Made by a program: the position numbers and the translations under genes
Notes under the pieces: model-generated
The model's database searches: none
Seen by the model: the letters and a program-made list of their open reading frames with translations, nothing else
What the model was told of the DNA's origin: nothing
Part shown: positions 32,281 through 43,186 of the stretch, in pieces
Layout of the letters: every line of letters starts with the position of its first letter
Position numbering within the stretch: the stretch's first letter is position 1
Source of the DNA: Effrenium voratum
Lineage: Eukaryota; Sar; Dinophyceae; Suessiales; Symbiodiniaceae
Reading direction: 5' to 3'
DNA length: 64,000 nucleotides
Assembly: GCA_963377175.1 (NCBI GenBank)
Contig: CAUJNA010000446.1
Location: 2,330,351-2,394,350, forward strand

Positions 32281-33799
32281 ATCCGTAGGGGGAATAGAGG
32301 GACTCGAAAGGGTTTGCTACACTGAGGGTCCCTTTACTTTTTCAGGGAGTCGAAACAGGGTTTCGACACTCTGGGATGGCACCAAATCCGCACACCCGCA
32401 ACTGAAACAACAACATCTCCGGAAATAACCCAAACTCATGTAATGTCCCAGTCTCTCAGGAGAAATTGCCAAAAACCAAGTACTTAAAAGACCGTTGTTG
32501 ATGGGCCCTGGGTCCACTGTCAGGCCCAACTGTTTCCAACTGTCTTTGGTGTTTTTGGAGTCGTTGGGGTAGGTTCGCACTATTTCGCACTTGGAACCAG
32601 TTCCCCCCTCCCCCTCAGGCCCGAACTCACCAAACAAAAGGGGGAGACTTGTACATCGCTCCGAATGAACTGAGCGAATTGGGCATGGTGTCACTTCCCC
32701 TGTCCTTCAGACTGACCCTAAGAGGGGCGCCGTCAAACAAGAGAGACCATATATGACCATATAGATCTAGGGAGCCCTTTGGGATGACTTGAAGGACACG
32801 ACTACAAGGAACCCCGACAGATTTTTGTTTAGTCCCCTATTTTGAGACACAGCCATGTAAGCCAGGGACAACATTACATACTGCAGTAAGTAAATCATTG
32901 ACTGAATCTTGAATAATATATATCTCATAATGTCCACCCATTGGTCTGCGTGTTGGTGTTGAACATGATCAAGTTTCTATATGAAATAAAACATACTTTG
33001 TAACTTGTACATAGACTATACAATACACACACTTGAATAAAAAAAAGAGGAACAACTGTGTTTGCATGATAAACAATAACTTCTTGATCAATGGTATTGG
33101 ATTTGATTGACATTAATTTCTAAGGGTAGGCCCGCAATTTCAGTGAGGACGTAGGGAAGATGGGCTAGGTGTCCTCCAACGAACAACAGACTGCCGGCAA
33201 TATTCTGCCTCATATGAAGCAGTCCATCCAAACATGCAAAAGTGAGAAATCCTTACACATGATTCCCAGCGGTAATCTGGTGCCTAATCGTACCCCACCC
33301 CATGTTGTATCATGGGATCAAGCCTAGGGCGTGGCCGTCAAACTCTTTTAAACTACCTGGAACAACCTCCCAGAACAGCTTCCCGGGTTCGCAGAAATGC
33401 ATAGCTGACTCTAGTCCATATTTAGTGTGTGTATATATGTATATTAATGTCTACATCCGAAACCCAAAGTTGCAGGGTACGTGAGGGACCGTTCAAACAC
33501 TTTGGGTGTTCTTGTTTCGGGGTCTGCAAAATAAATAAGCATACAATAACCATCCTTTGTTTGTTCCCAGGAAATTCTTTCACACATGGGCTGCCTCCAA
33601 AATAGGGAACTCCTAAGATTGTTATTTCCCTTTTGGGTTCCCTCTAAAACCAAGCAACAAGGGCTTCCCCTCCCCCCCCACCCACCAGTGACCAAAAGCC
33701 GATGAGTCAGCGAACCTTAACATCCTGCCAAAGAATAATAACAATAACAAACACAACCAAACAACTCCAAGACAATATTTACACGTGCTGGGTGTCTTG
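32281..33799. other. No gene recognised
   Basis: Mixed to AT-rich sequence (especially 32860-33120), nothing supportable. Confidence 0.55.
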
Positions 33800-33912
33800 C
33801 ATCGCACGTGGCAACCGCCCAACGCCACGGGACCCGGCGCCTGCACCGGCATGGGCGCCCGCGTCACGGTCGGCTCCTCCCGCGACACCGTGGTCTGCGC
33901 GCCTCGCGAAGA
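33800..33912 (+). other. GC-rich coding-like island 9
   Basis: The plus strand reads N-A-T-G-P-G-A-C-T-G-M-G-A-R-V-T-V-G-S-S and on through R-D-T-V-V-C-A-P-R-E-E-A. V-T-V and C-A-P are shared with the 17.27-kb island. Confidence 0.35.
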
Positions 33913-34020
33913 AGCGAAAGCCCCCCATGGGCCTTCGAGGGATCGAGGCCTCGAATTCCTGGTGGCCGCGGATCAAAATCCAAGCCCCACACATCCAAAT
34001 CCATCCAAGCACTGAGATAG

Positions 34021-34068
34021 GCTCCAACATGGGCGGTGAATTCACCTAGCCCAAAATGGGAGACCACT
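34021..34068 (-). repeat. Dispersed repeat R2, copy 4 (partial, inverted)
   Basis: AACATGGGCGGTGAATTCAC followed by CTAGCCCAAAATGGGAGACC matches the 14.8-kb copy. Confidence 0.65.
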
Positions 34069-35344
34069 GGTTTTGACCCACGGCCTGGTGAGTGGAAATC
34101 AAAGGGGAGCTGATTCTGGGTAAGTTGTGTGACCCTGGAAGGGAACCATGTCTTTTTGGGGCCATCAAAAGGGAAAAGGAATCGGAGCCTGAACAAGGCT
34201 TCCAAGATCCCGGTTTAGACACGGTGTCAAAGAATAAATCCGGAAACAAGCTGCCTCTAGATGGCCAAGTTGCTGCTTCTGTGTAGACAAGTTACCCTAA
34301 AAAAAGGTCAAAGCTTGCCTGGGGAGAGAAACAACAACAACTGGTGATTCAGGTGCTTGACAATGCGCCGAATCCTCTAAAGCAAACAAAGCGCGTTCTT
34401 CGTGTTCACCTCAAAAGTCATGGGGAGCTCCAGATGAGTTGGCTGTGCCCAGTGGATTTCCCTTCCACGAAGCAGCTTACAAACATGGTCCTTCAAACCT
34501 TTCTGCTTGGTTTAAACAGGGCTGCTCAAACAGGAGATGGATTTACTTTCTCACCCCCTCCAATGGAGGGTCGTTTCTCGGGACAAATCACCATGATTCA
34601 CAATATGGAAGTAAGGAACTCACGAAGCACCTTCATCATGGGCGAGCTCGCCGTACCACCAAGGATGTTCATGGGCAAGCCCGCTTTTGGACTTGTTCTC
34701 CTTCAAACAGGGTCTTCAAGCAGGGACCTTCCTTTCATGGATATGGCCTGACTCTCACTTGCAACCAAAGGACCTCGGTGCGTAAAGGCCTTGCTTTCAG
34801 AAGCTTCCAGAGTGAACTGGTCAAAGTGAGAAAATACTGTTGCATTTCCGTCAGTCTGCCTGAGCTTGAGCGGACAAACTGGGCAACTCAGCAGCTGAGC
34901 CCCAGCTTCACAAAGGAACAACATGGCAAAGCACGTTTTGCACACACACGCACACACACTCCTGCTCATGTTTTGGCTCAACCCCCGTCTCCCTAAAACA
35001 ACAAGGTGGCCATTATGTTCTGCCGAGACCACCCATTTTCCGAGGGTTGTTGAAGAGAAAGATCCCTGAACAGAATGGGGAGTGTTCGGCCATTTTTTTG
35101 CGCTAGGGCGAAGCTCAGAAGAGCCAATGCTTACAATGCTTCAATCAACCAGAGCTACAATACAATATAACACCCATTCACCTCAAAAAACGATAGGGGG
35201 CTATCCAAAGTGATAGCAGTGATACCAGTGATACCCTGGTAATATTGCCCTAGTTTCCGCAGATGAATCTTAAGCATTGCTTGCTTTCATATGAAATATG
35301 GCATTTCCACCGGCCCGGCAGGTGGAACAAACGCAACATCTGCT
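34069..35344. other. No gene recognised; longest non-repeat frame outside the retroelement half
   Basis: The frames 34344-34751 and 34439-34996 (135 and 185 codons, plus) overlap in different frames and neither has motifs I know. They may be chance. Confidence 0.5.
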
Positions 35345-35394
35345 GGGTGCTTTTGGTCCTTGAATTTTGAGCCACAACCATATCAAGTCCACCA
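35345..35394 (+). repeat. Dispersed repeat M, partial copy
   Basis: TTTTGGTCCTTGAATTTTGA and GCCACAACC correspond to the end of the M copies at 18.1 and 41.9 kb; the GC-rich island follows directly. Confidence 0.5.
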
Positions 35395-35505
35395 CCTCTC
35401 CAGGACCCTCCCCCCATCCCGGCGTCCGAAACTCAGGTCCCGCGCCTTCGCCAGGGGAGGAGGGTGAAGGCATCTCCGTGGGCACTGGGAGCTCCTGGAT
35501 CAGGT
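35395..35505 (+). other. GC-rich coding-like island 10
   Basis: The plus strand reads P-A-P-S-P-G-E-E-G-E-G-I-S-V-G-T-G-S-S-W. The I-S-V-G-T-G-S-S core is identical to the island at 43.98 kb. Confidence 0.4.
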
Positions 35506-35706
35506 TTCGGCCCAAAAAAAAAAGAGCCAAGAGTTGGACACATACGGGTATGAGTCATTTTTTGACACCACCAGGAACCCGCAGGCGGTCGACTTATCTC
35601 AGCGACTCGACTGGACCCTTGAAACCGGGCTTCCGAGATGGCCCTGAGGCAGCCTGGCACCAAAAACGCTGGTGCCGAAACGGTGGAGGAGCACAACCCA
35701 TGGATG

Positions 35707-35778
35707 TGTATATATATATATATATTATATTATATATACATATATATATATGTTATGATACATATATATATATATATC
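35707..35778. repeat. TA microsatellite
   Basis: Runs of TA with short interruptions. Confidence 0.92.
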
Positions 35779-37290
35779 GGCCACTTGAGCCGTGGGTTTT
35801 TGGGAGAGTTGTTGCTGGTCTTGGTGAAATTTCGTGAGCCCCCAGGTCCCTCCCAAATGAAGCATAGACTGATCAAGCATCCATGAAACCCCCGGTCCCA
35901 AGTGAGTAATCAAAACCATCGTAGTCTACCCAAACCAAGGTGCAGGGCTACCAACGTGCTTGCTCCAAGTTCTGGTCGGGACTGTCCCTCCTTCAGTCAC
36001 CCGGGCTGTTTTGTTTTTCGGGCCGCCTGCTAAAAGTCGAAGACTTGGTCGGCTAAATTTGGGCCCGCGAAACCAACTCAAGAGCCGAAAACACCCCAGG
36101 AGCCGGACTGGTTGAATAAGGCGCCTAAGCGGCAACCTTATTCATTGTTTTCTGCTTGTTTGTTTGTTTGTTTGTTTGTTTGATTGTTTTTTCTTGTTTT
36201 TTTTTGGATGAGGGAAACTCAACTTGCCTTATTCGTTTTCTAAGACCCCAGGACTTGAAGCACCAAGTTGGGCTGACATCAGCCGAGCCCAAATCTCGTC
36301 TTGGGCTGCCCTGCCGTAGGGGAGCTGACCACGCTGAGGCCGCTACTCACCGCCTGCGGCAATCAATGAGTTGTGTGTTCCGCACTGGTCCAAAAACGCA
36401 ACCAAAAGGGGGTTGATACATTTTGGGAAGATCTTTTGGCGGGTTCGGGTTCGGGTTCGGGAGCTTGGGGTTTTTGATGGAGCTTCACCAAAATGGTCCA
36501 AACCTCAAAAGCTAAGTTCCATGAACTGGCACGAGCTTCCCATTCTGACAGCTCAGGCCGGGGGAAACGTGGCATCCTGGATCGCCAGCTGCGATCGCTT
36601 TTTTTGTTCCATGCACTTTACCCCAAAAACCGATCGCAACAGTCACTGAAGAAAGCAGCGACTTGGCGATTGAGGATCAAATCTTTCTCCATTGCTCCAG
36701 TGACCTGTGAAAAAGGCTTCCCTATTACGATGGGACCGCCCGGAAAAGGTAGAAAATGGGCTTCTGGCACACAGCCAATTCACCAGCTCATGCTCCGCAA
36801 TGCCCACCCGACTGCACAGCTTCAACAGTATAGAGTACATTTCGCGTGATTTCTCCAAATTATTAAAGCGATTAAAAGGCAAACCAAAGAACCATCATGG
36901 TCCAATCCAAGACGTGTCCACTTTCCACATGAACCACTGCTAGAGAGAAGGGGTGTATTACATGTAGCACCGCTATGCTGGCCTAATTCCATAACTACTA
37001 GCACTTTCTTCCGAGGATCATGATTTGACTTGGTTTACAGCATCCCTGAATCCAGATTCCAGTTCTTTGCCCGCTTGCAGCAGTTCGATACATGGTTGTG
37101 GTCAGTAACACTCGTTCTGCGATGCAAGAGCGGGCCGCCGTGAGTACTGACAAAGCGGATGGAAGCGGGCAACTTCATCGGGGTGAAACCGGCCAAAGGA
37201 AGAACCTAATACGGCATGCGAATTGATGGGACTGCGCTGGGTGCTAAATAGAGGGTCTGGAAGAATCAAAACACATCTCCGTCTCCATTT
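35779..37290. other. No gene recognised; short simple repeats
   Basis: It contains a TTTG run at 36159-36189 and three GGGTTC units at 36436-36453. No recognisable gene. Confidence 0.55.
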
Positions 37291-37430
37291 GGTGCTTTCA
37301 AGAGAAACTCATCACTGGACCCTTAAGATTCTCGGGAAAAAACAAACAGAAAAGATGCGTTTAGTGCTTTCAAGAGAAACTCATCACTGGACCCTTAAGA
37401 TTCTCGGGAAAAAACAAACAAAAAAGATGG
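37291..37430. repeat. 72-bp tandem duplication
   Basis: Two nearly identical units begin TGGTGCTTTCAAGAG and TAGTGCTTTCAAGAG and end with GGAAAAAACAAACA. Very few differences, so recent. Confidence 0.93.
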
Positions 37431-38189
37431 CGGCCACTTAAAGAGGCAAAAGCAAGAATCTGAACTTTTATCCTACACGTTCTAATAATTCCTTAAAACC
37501 TGAAATCTGAAATCGGATCCATGTCCGAGTTGGGCCCGCATGCCCCAAATCGCTCTCTCGCACCCGAATCACCAGCTGGAACTTCCACGGAATCGCCTGA
37601 GAGGATGCTAGTCTCTGCGGCACCTGCGCCAGCAAGAAGTTGGGCAGTGAGCCAAGCCGGGTATGTGGGTGTGTCGGTGGCGGCATTTCCTTTGGCTTCT
37701 TTCTCTTTAAAGCCCCGAAAGGGTGTGGGTGTATTCTTGTTTGAGGCTCGGTACCCTTTTTTGGTTTGTTCAACCAAAAATGAACTCAAAAGAATCGGTC
37801 CCCCCCCAAACAAAAAACGTTGGTCGCTTTTTGGCTTCCCTTTAAATGCCAAGCACACACGCGGGTCCGAAATCTATTTGTAGACTTCCCATGTGTCACT
37901 TCCATGTTGCTGGGAGGGCAACACCCAGGGCGGTCCCCTTTGAGCAAGCGAAAAGGAACCCATCGGGGGTCGAACCTTTGCAAAACTTAGACCCCCTGCA
38001 ACATGTTCACTGGTTATTAGTTGCAAGAGAGAATGATGGATGGCAAAAAGGATTAGCTAAGCTAATGAATCATGGTTAGGCCTTTTGAAACTGATGTTGA
38101 CTCAAAGAGGAATTCGCACAGCCACAAGCCGGCGTTCCATGAGAAGCAGAGAGACTACAAACCTTCCAAAAGAATGCAAACAGATCAAA
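37431..38189. other. No gene recognised
   Basis: A moderately GC-rich stretch at 37555-37650 reads on plus as S-P-A-G-T-S-T-E-S-P-E-R-M, loosely like the islands. Not enough to call. Confidence 0.45.
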
Positions 38190-38323
38190 GCAGGGCTGTG
38201 GGGAATGACCACTTCTGTGATACAACTGAAAGGGCTTCCCAAAGACTCTTTTGTTCTTATAACAGGGGATTCCCTTGTATCACAGAAGTAGATAGAGAAA
38301 ACCCCTTGATCCCACAACCCTGG
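38190..38323. repeat. Foldback (MITE-like) element Q, copy 1
   Basis: The left arm GCAGGGCTGTGGGG ... ACCACTTCTGTGATACAA pairs with the right arm TTGTATCACAGAAGT ... CCCACAACCCTG. The second copy (42296-42438) shares both arms and the CTTCCCAAAGACT centre. Confidence 0.85.
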
Positions 38324-38377
38324 ATCAAAAAGAAACCAGCAAACTCTTCCTTGAGAACTCGCCTCAGCCCGCCAGCC

Positions 38378-38438
38378 TGATGGTTTGGGGATTTGAACCC
38401 TTTGAAAGCGCGACACCCAAACCACCGGGCTAACCACC
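38378..38438 (-). pseudogene. tRNA-like sequence, Glu(TTC)-like, degenerate
   Basis: On the minus strand GGTTAGCCCGGTGGTTTGG resembles the D-arm/A-box of a tRNA, GCGCTTTCAAAG a TTC anticodon loop, and GGGTTCAAATCCC a B-box with T-loop. The stretch between anticodon loop and T-arm is about 8-10 nt too short, and the acceptor does not pair cleanly. It is likely a tRNA pseudogene or the head of a tRNA-derived SINE. Confidence 0.5.
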
Positions 38439-38802
38439 AAAGGGAAGCTGAGCATTGTCTCTTGTCTACCGTATGCCGTCACAATGCCGTCCTCCAGAAA
38501 ATAACCAAAGCTCGGCTTTTTGGGTAGTGCGCACCACCAATTGAGGGTTACCTGAAATTCTACAGAAAGGAACCCGAAATTAGGGGGTTGGGTAATTTCC
38601 TTTGTTCTCCAAGCTGGAGTCCCTACGCCCGGTGTGGTAAAACGTTGTATATCCCCCCAAAATTGGGGGTCCTCTAAAAACAGAGATCTGTTTGGTTCAA
38701 CCCCCCCCCCAAAAAAAAAACTGCCCCAAAAATGGGGTTTCCTCCAAAAGCAAACCTCTTTTAGTTTACCGGTGCTCCATTTGCTTAAGCTTCCCGGAAA
38801 AA

Positions 38803-38853
38803 ATCCGGTAGTGATAGATTCCCTTTGAAAGCAACAGGGGAAATATATTCTTA
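38803..38853 (+). repeat. Dispersed repeat K, copy 1
   Basis: GGTAGTGATAGATTCCCTTT, then GAAAGCAACAGGGGAAATAT. Copies are at 49047-49100 and 61394-61444, all plus strand. Confidence 0.7.
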
Positions 38854-38874
38854 ACCAAATGGAAGAGGTGAATC

Positions 38875-38992
38875 TGCACGGCGAATTCTTCGAAACACGG
38901 CTTCGGCGACGGAGTTCGCGCCGTCACCGTCTCTTCCAGATCCTGCGAGGCCGACGGCCTCTCGGTCGGCACCTCAGGCGACATGGGCAATT
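38875..38992 (+). other. GC-rich coding-like island 11
   Basis: The plus strand reads G-D-G-V-R-A-V-T-V-S-S-R-S-C-E-A-D-G-L-S and on V-G-T-S-G-D-M-G. It joins the V-T-V theme of 17.3/33.8/60.4 kb with the L-S-V-G-T theme of 35.4/44.0 kb. Confidence 0.4.
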
Positions 38993-39011
38993 TACCCCCC
39001 AGAAGGGGTGC

Positions 39012-39121
39012 CCAGGTCCTCCTGCGCAGAGGTTAGAAGAAGGGTACCAACTTTTTTCTGTAGTCGATTTTAGGGGAACCCTCCCCCCAGAAAGTTGGTG
39101 AGAAAGGGCACTACTGGGGGA
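39012..39121 (+). repeat. Dispersed repeat R1, copy 2
   Basis: CCAGGTCCTCCTGCGCAGAG, GGTACCAACTTTTTTCTGTA, GGGGAACCCTCCCCCC and AAAGGGCACTACTGGGGG. It sits between island 11 and tail repeat T. Confidence 0.8.
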
Positions 39122-39139
39122 GCAAGGTGTCAAAAAAGG

Positions 39140-39325
39140 GACAAGGGTTCGAAACTTGCTCGTTCTCAGCGTGAATTTCAAGGGTTTTGGAAATCTGGGC
39201 CGTCCGTTTTCAGATGCCCTGCTAAAAGTGACCAACTTGCGGGTGAAATTGGAAATCCAACCAGGAAAACACCAAAAATATATTTAAAAAACTAAGGACG
39301 GGATGGCTGGGAGCCACGAAGGGAA
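39140..39325 (+). repeat. Tail-type repeat T, copy 3
   Basis: AACTTGCTCGTTCTCAGCG, TTGGAAATCTGGGCCGTCCG, TTTTCAGATGCCCTGCTAAA and GGGATGGCTGGGAGCCACG. It aligns along its length with 46250-46425. Confidence 0.8.
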
Positions 39326-39600
39326 AAAACCTAGGCCTAGGGTACCATCAAAAAAGGAGCCATGTAGACTCATGCATGAAATAGGGAAAGCCCGAGGCCT
39401 GCAAAGGCTCTGAATCTGCATTTTTCTTGGATGAAAGGAGTTTGAGAATCTGGATAGGGATACTAACATTAAGGGAAACGCCCGCGATAATGAATATGTT
39501 GGAAATATTCAAGCATCTTTTGATTTCCCAGTTCCAAAAGCAGCTGTCGCCTGGTGCCACATCAGGCCCCTGCGCCCCCTGAAAACCTTTGATGCTGCAG
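39326..39600. other. No gene recognised
   Basis: Short spacer without recognisable features. Confidence 0.6.
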
Positions 39601-39687
39601 CTGCTCCTCCTCCAGATCCTGCCACGGCCATGACCCGCAGTGGCTGTCCTCCTCCAGATCCTGCTCACGGTCAGCCGCAGTCGCTGC
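39601..39687. repeat. 43-bp tandem duplication, diverged
   Basis: Two units built on CCTCCTCCAGATCCTGC, at about 39608 and 39649, each followed by a CAGTGGC/CAGTCGC word. Confidence 0.75.
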
Positions 39688-41014
39688 AGAGTGCTCCGTC
39701 TGCAATCTCAGGAGGGCGTGGTTGGATCCTGCCCGCCGTCCTGATTGCTACGCCCAATACTCCGTGCAGAACCTTTCTTGTTGCTCGTGGGGCACGGGAC
39801 CACAGCCCAAACGCCCTAGAAATCCCTCTCCCCCGAAACACCGGTCAAATGTCCCCTTAGCAATCTCAAATTCCCCAGTAGAAGCTGTCCAGCCTCCACT
39901 GGAATCCCACCCTAGAAACCGGTCAAATCTTCCCCAAACCGTCCTTGGCTTCGCTCGGGCTCAGTCCACTGCCCTTCTGCTCTCAGACTGCGGCTCGTTC
40001 ATGCACCACCATATATCTTGGGAACCAGCTCACGCATTTCGGCGCCGACTCACTCACTCAAACAAACACAACACGTCAAGGCAAACCAAAACACAGCAGC
40101 CAAAAGCGTTTACAATTAGGTGGTCCCCCTGCATCACTTGAGGGGAAGTTGGGTGGTGCTCCTCCCCAAACCAACGGTAAACTAACTACCAGTCACACAG
40201 CTAGTGATTCAGAATTTAGATACATCATCGTACAGCATAATGCGCTGATCCTGTGGTTGTCCAGGGGCTCCAACAGGGGGACCTCCAACGCGGCAAATGG
40301 CCTGGCCTATTGGGGGCAAATAGTTATCAGCAGCTGAATATTCCGACAATGCACCAATAAAGGGCTAGCCTACAAAACTGACACCGAAAATTGCCCTGTT
40401 GTCCCTTGCTGCTATTGACACATCGTCGCAAAGATCATGGCATATGTGTATGATCATGGTCATATTCAGGCATCCATGCGCAAGCGGATTTTCAGGAGTC
40501 GCCGCTCCCCCCAATTCCAGCTTGAAAGGGGTGTGGAATTGACAGGGAACACGTATGGATGATGTGGCAAGCATGATTCAGGGTTCCAGCCATGCTACAG
40601 CAACAACGCCGCAACCGGAAACAAACTTAACCCGACAAGCACCCGACAGGGTCTCGGGGGTTCGCACCGGATTCACCAACAAAAGTTGGGCATTTCTGCT
40701 GGGATTCCTATTGCCACTTGAAACATGGGTGTATCTAGAGCGTATTTTCAAGGAATTTGTTTCAAAGGGACGCTCATGAAAACCCCGGACACCAACATAT
40801 CATGTTTGCGTTATTTTGGGGGTCCTGGTTAGTGGGAATACCAAAAATTTGGTACGGGACCGGTAACGGGTGAATTGGGCCCCCGCAATTCCAAGCGCTA
40901 ACACCAATTGCTTATTAGGGGTACCCGTACCACCATTTTTGACCCCGGTACCACCACTACCAATACGTCTTTCTGGTTTTTCCTGTAAAAGCCCTTTGGG
41001 GGTTCCACACCTGT
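39688..41014. other. No gene recognised
   Basis: Mixed sequence without recognisable protein or repeat of note. Confidence 0.55.
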
Positions 41015-41085
41015 CTGGGGGCGAGCCACCGGCATCTCCGGTGAGCTGAAGGGTTGCGAGACGCCTAGCAGGACGCCCAACCTCT
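41015..41085 (+). other. GC-rich island 12
   Basis: GGCGAGCCACCGGCATCTCC is followed by GGTGAGCTGAAG, a plausible GT donor site. GGCATCTCCG is shared with the islands at 9.0 and 35.4 kb. Confidence 0.3.
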
Positions 41086-41099
41086 ACGACTTTGATCAA

Positions 41100-41312
41100 A
41101 TCTTGGGGCTTAATGTTGACCCATATTAAATCCAAAACCATATTATCAAAACCAGGAACCATATTGAACCCAATGTTAACGTTCCAAAACCAAAATTAAA
41201 TCCACATTCAACCCAGAACCATATGAATCAGGCTCCTGGTGAAATGTTGGGGCTTAATGTTGGGGCTTAATGTTGATCCATATTATGCAGGCCCCTCCAA
41301 AAGTGGGGTCAA
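41100..41312. repeat. AT-rich repeat with GGGGCTTAATGTTGA units
   Basis: TTGGGGCTTAATGTTGACCC at 41104 recurs, tandemly, at about 41248-41285. CCAAAACCAWATTA words lie between. The end, CCCCTCCAAAAGTGGGGTCA, is a fragment of foldback element P. Confidence 0.65.
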
Positions 41313-41850
41313 CATTCTATGGGCTGGCTAGCTGGACTAACTAGCTGGCTGTGGCTCCAAAGAACAATCCATGTAACGGTTTAAATTCAGAACCATCCCT
41401 AACTACCCCAAAGAAAAAGTAGGGAGGGCGGTTGACCATGGCACAAATGACAGGCTTCCGACCATCCACGTCGAATTGAGTTTGCTAAACGGAAGCAAAT
41501 TACCTACAAGGGTGCCCAAGTTGGTATCACGAAAAGAGCATGTTCCGTTGCTCAAGCGATACTGGGCAAGTGAGTCAAGCCTCTGAATTCAAGGCAAAAA
41601 CTCCAGGCCTTCTGCCCCTAGCTGGAACCAGTGGCTGCTGTGAACACAAGAGGGAATGGGGCACTCTTGTTGCTTGCTATCTGCCTTCCATCTGAAGCAA
41701 CCAAAAAAAACCAGGGTGTTGGGAATGAACCTTGGAGATTCCCTTACAGGGAACCATAGAGGATGGTGATTCTTGGTGGCATTCCAATTCTCGTTCCCTG
41801 CCTATCGAACCAGCAAGCTGTCTTGGCATGAAACAACCAGGTGCCGGTGT
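41313..41850. other. No gene recognised
   Basis: Mixed sequence with short GCTGGCTAGCTGG repeats at 41320-41352. Confidence 0.55.
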
Positions 41851-41978
41851 TGTGGCTGCGGCTCAAAAAAGTGGTACCAAAATGGCACCTTGGTAAATGG
41901 AACCAAAGACTAAAACCCGCGTAACCCCAGCTCTTTAATTTTGAGCCCTACCCTTGTTTTCCCTTTCGCCTGGGATCT
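41851..41978 (+). repeat. Dispersed repeat M, copy 2
   Basis: TGTGGCTGCGGCTCAAAAAA, CCAAAATGGCACC, GGTAAATGGAACCAAAGACT, CAGCTCTTTAATTTTGAGCC. It aligns with 18095-18205; a GC-rich island follows at once, as there. Confidence 0.75.
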
Positions 41979-41984
41979 GTTTGG

Positions 41985-42112
41985 GGGGCCCGGGACCGAT
42001 CCGTCCCACCGCTGCGAAGCCAGCAAACGCCGCGGCCCACCTGCGCCGCCAGCTGCCTCTGGGGCCTCGAGCGGGATTCGATTCGCTCGGCCGTCGCAGG
42101 GGTTGAGCAGGT
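41985..42112 (+). other. GC-rich coding-like island 13
   Basis: Open on the plus strand (S-K-R-R-G-P-P-A-P-P-A-A-S-G-A-S-S-G) and also on the minus. GAGCAG/GTTTTGG at its end could be a donor. No protein recognised. Confidence 0.3.
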
Positions 42113-42295
42113 TTTGGGTAAGCCTAGATCTCCAAGAAATGGGCTTCGTCCATTTGGGGCAACGGGTTCTAACAGGGTTCACAAATCGGATACGCATGAT
42201 TCTCCGATCAGAACCCCTTTAAAACTTTGGCCCTCTGTTTCTGAAGGCTTTGACATTGCGGTCCCTTCTGTAAGGCACAACAGGCCAAAACAAGT

Positions 42296-42438
42296 TGCAG
42301 CAGGGTTGTGGGAAATGGAATCCACTTCTGTGATACAACAAAAAGCGCTTCCCAAAGACTTCCCCGGATAAAGGGGGAGACTCCAACTTGTATCACAGAA
42401 GTGGTTGGATAAACCTCTTGGTCCCACAACGAGTTGCA
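42296..42438. repeat. Foldback (MITE-like) element Q, copy 2
   Basis: GTTGCAGCAGGGTTGTGGG ... CCACTTCTGTGATACAA at the left; TTGTATCACAGAAGTGGTTG ... TCCCACAACGAGTTGC at the right, arms of about 50 bp with some mismatches. Confidence 0.88.
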
Positions 42439-42974
42439 GCCCCCTCCCCAAAGAGCTCTTGAGTTTTTCCGTTTCTTTCACCCAACCCGGCACCTGTCAC
42501 TCGGCAGAGACCGGCTGTGACAGCCACAGAGACCGGCCAAAAAGTATGCTAAAAGTTCACTATCCTGACTTCCTGGGGAGGGAGGGCTCCCTCCCCACTC
42601 CCCTCCCTTTTCTCCCAGGCCCCATGACTGAAATAGGCCTATCCCACAAACCCAGTCTCATCACGCCAAGGCGCTAAACCAAATTCGGTTGCATACTCAG
42701 ATTCTGTTGCATACTTGGCTTTAATGGAGAGCTGCTTGATTTTGATCGGGTGAGGATTCATCCCTTTTGGAGGAAACCCCCTATTAACAGCACGAGTTCA
42801 TTCACCCGGGGTCAACACTACCCTGAAACATAAAATAGCTTTGGACAAGAGCTCCGCAAAACCGAATTGTTGAGTTTCAGGAAATGTCCACTTGGGATTG
42901 CTCCGAGGGACCACCCAGGCTCTCCCTTGCAGCAAAAACCATCTATAGGGGGGGGGGTTCCTGTGATTGGTCCC
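42439..42974. other. No gene recognised; P fragment
   Basis: GATTCATCCCTTTTGGAGG and CATTCACCCGGGGTCAACA (42750-42812) look like the two ends of an eroded foldback element P. Confidence 0.5.
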
Positions 42975-43090
42975 CCGGAAATTCATCCGAGACCCTGAGC
43001 CAATCGATTCGGGGATTCGCCGAGAGCTGCACGGGGACGGTGGGCACGCCATCCTCATAGTCCACCTGACGGAGTTTCAGGGGCGCTGCT
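42975..43090 (+). other. GC-rich island 14
   Basis: The plus strand reads P-I-D-S-G-I-R-R-E-L-H-G-D-G-G-H-A-I-L-I. No recognised protein. Confidence 0.28.
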
Positions 43091-43108
43091 TGGATGCTCA
43101 AGCATTTT

Positions 43109-43186
43109 CTCACTTGCTGAGTGGATGGCCCAAAAAAAGTCCAAACTTTATATTTACCACTAAAGTTCATGAACTCAGGAAGTGAG
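43109..43186. repeat. Small foldback element with S-word ends
   Basis: CTCACTTGCTGAGT at the left and ACTCAGGAAGTGAG at the right are inverted with one mismatch, around a 50-bp centre. The left end is the S word seen at 10.7 and 22.9 kb. Confidence 0.75.

Noticed and set aside
34344..34996. Overlapping plus-strand frames of 135 and 185 codons
   Set aside because: Two frames of the same DNA, no known motif, no GC-rich island; probably chance.
36436..36453. Interstitial telomere repeat (GGGTTC units)
   Set aside because: Only three units and not the TTTAGGG type expected in dinoflagellates.
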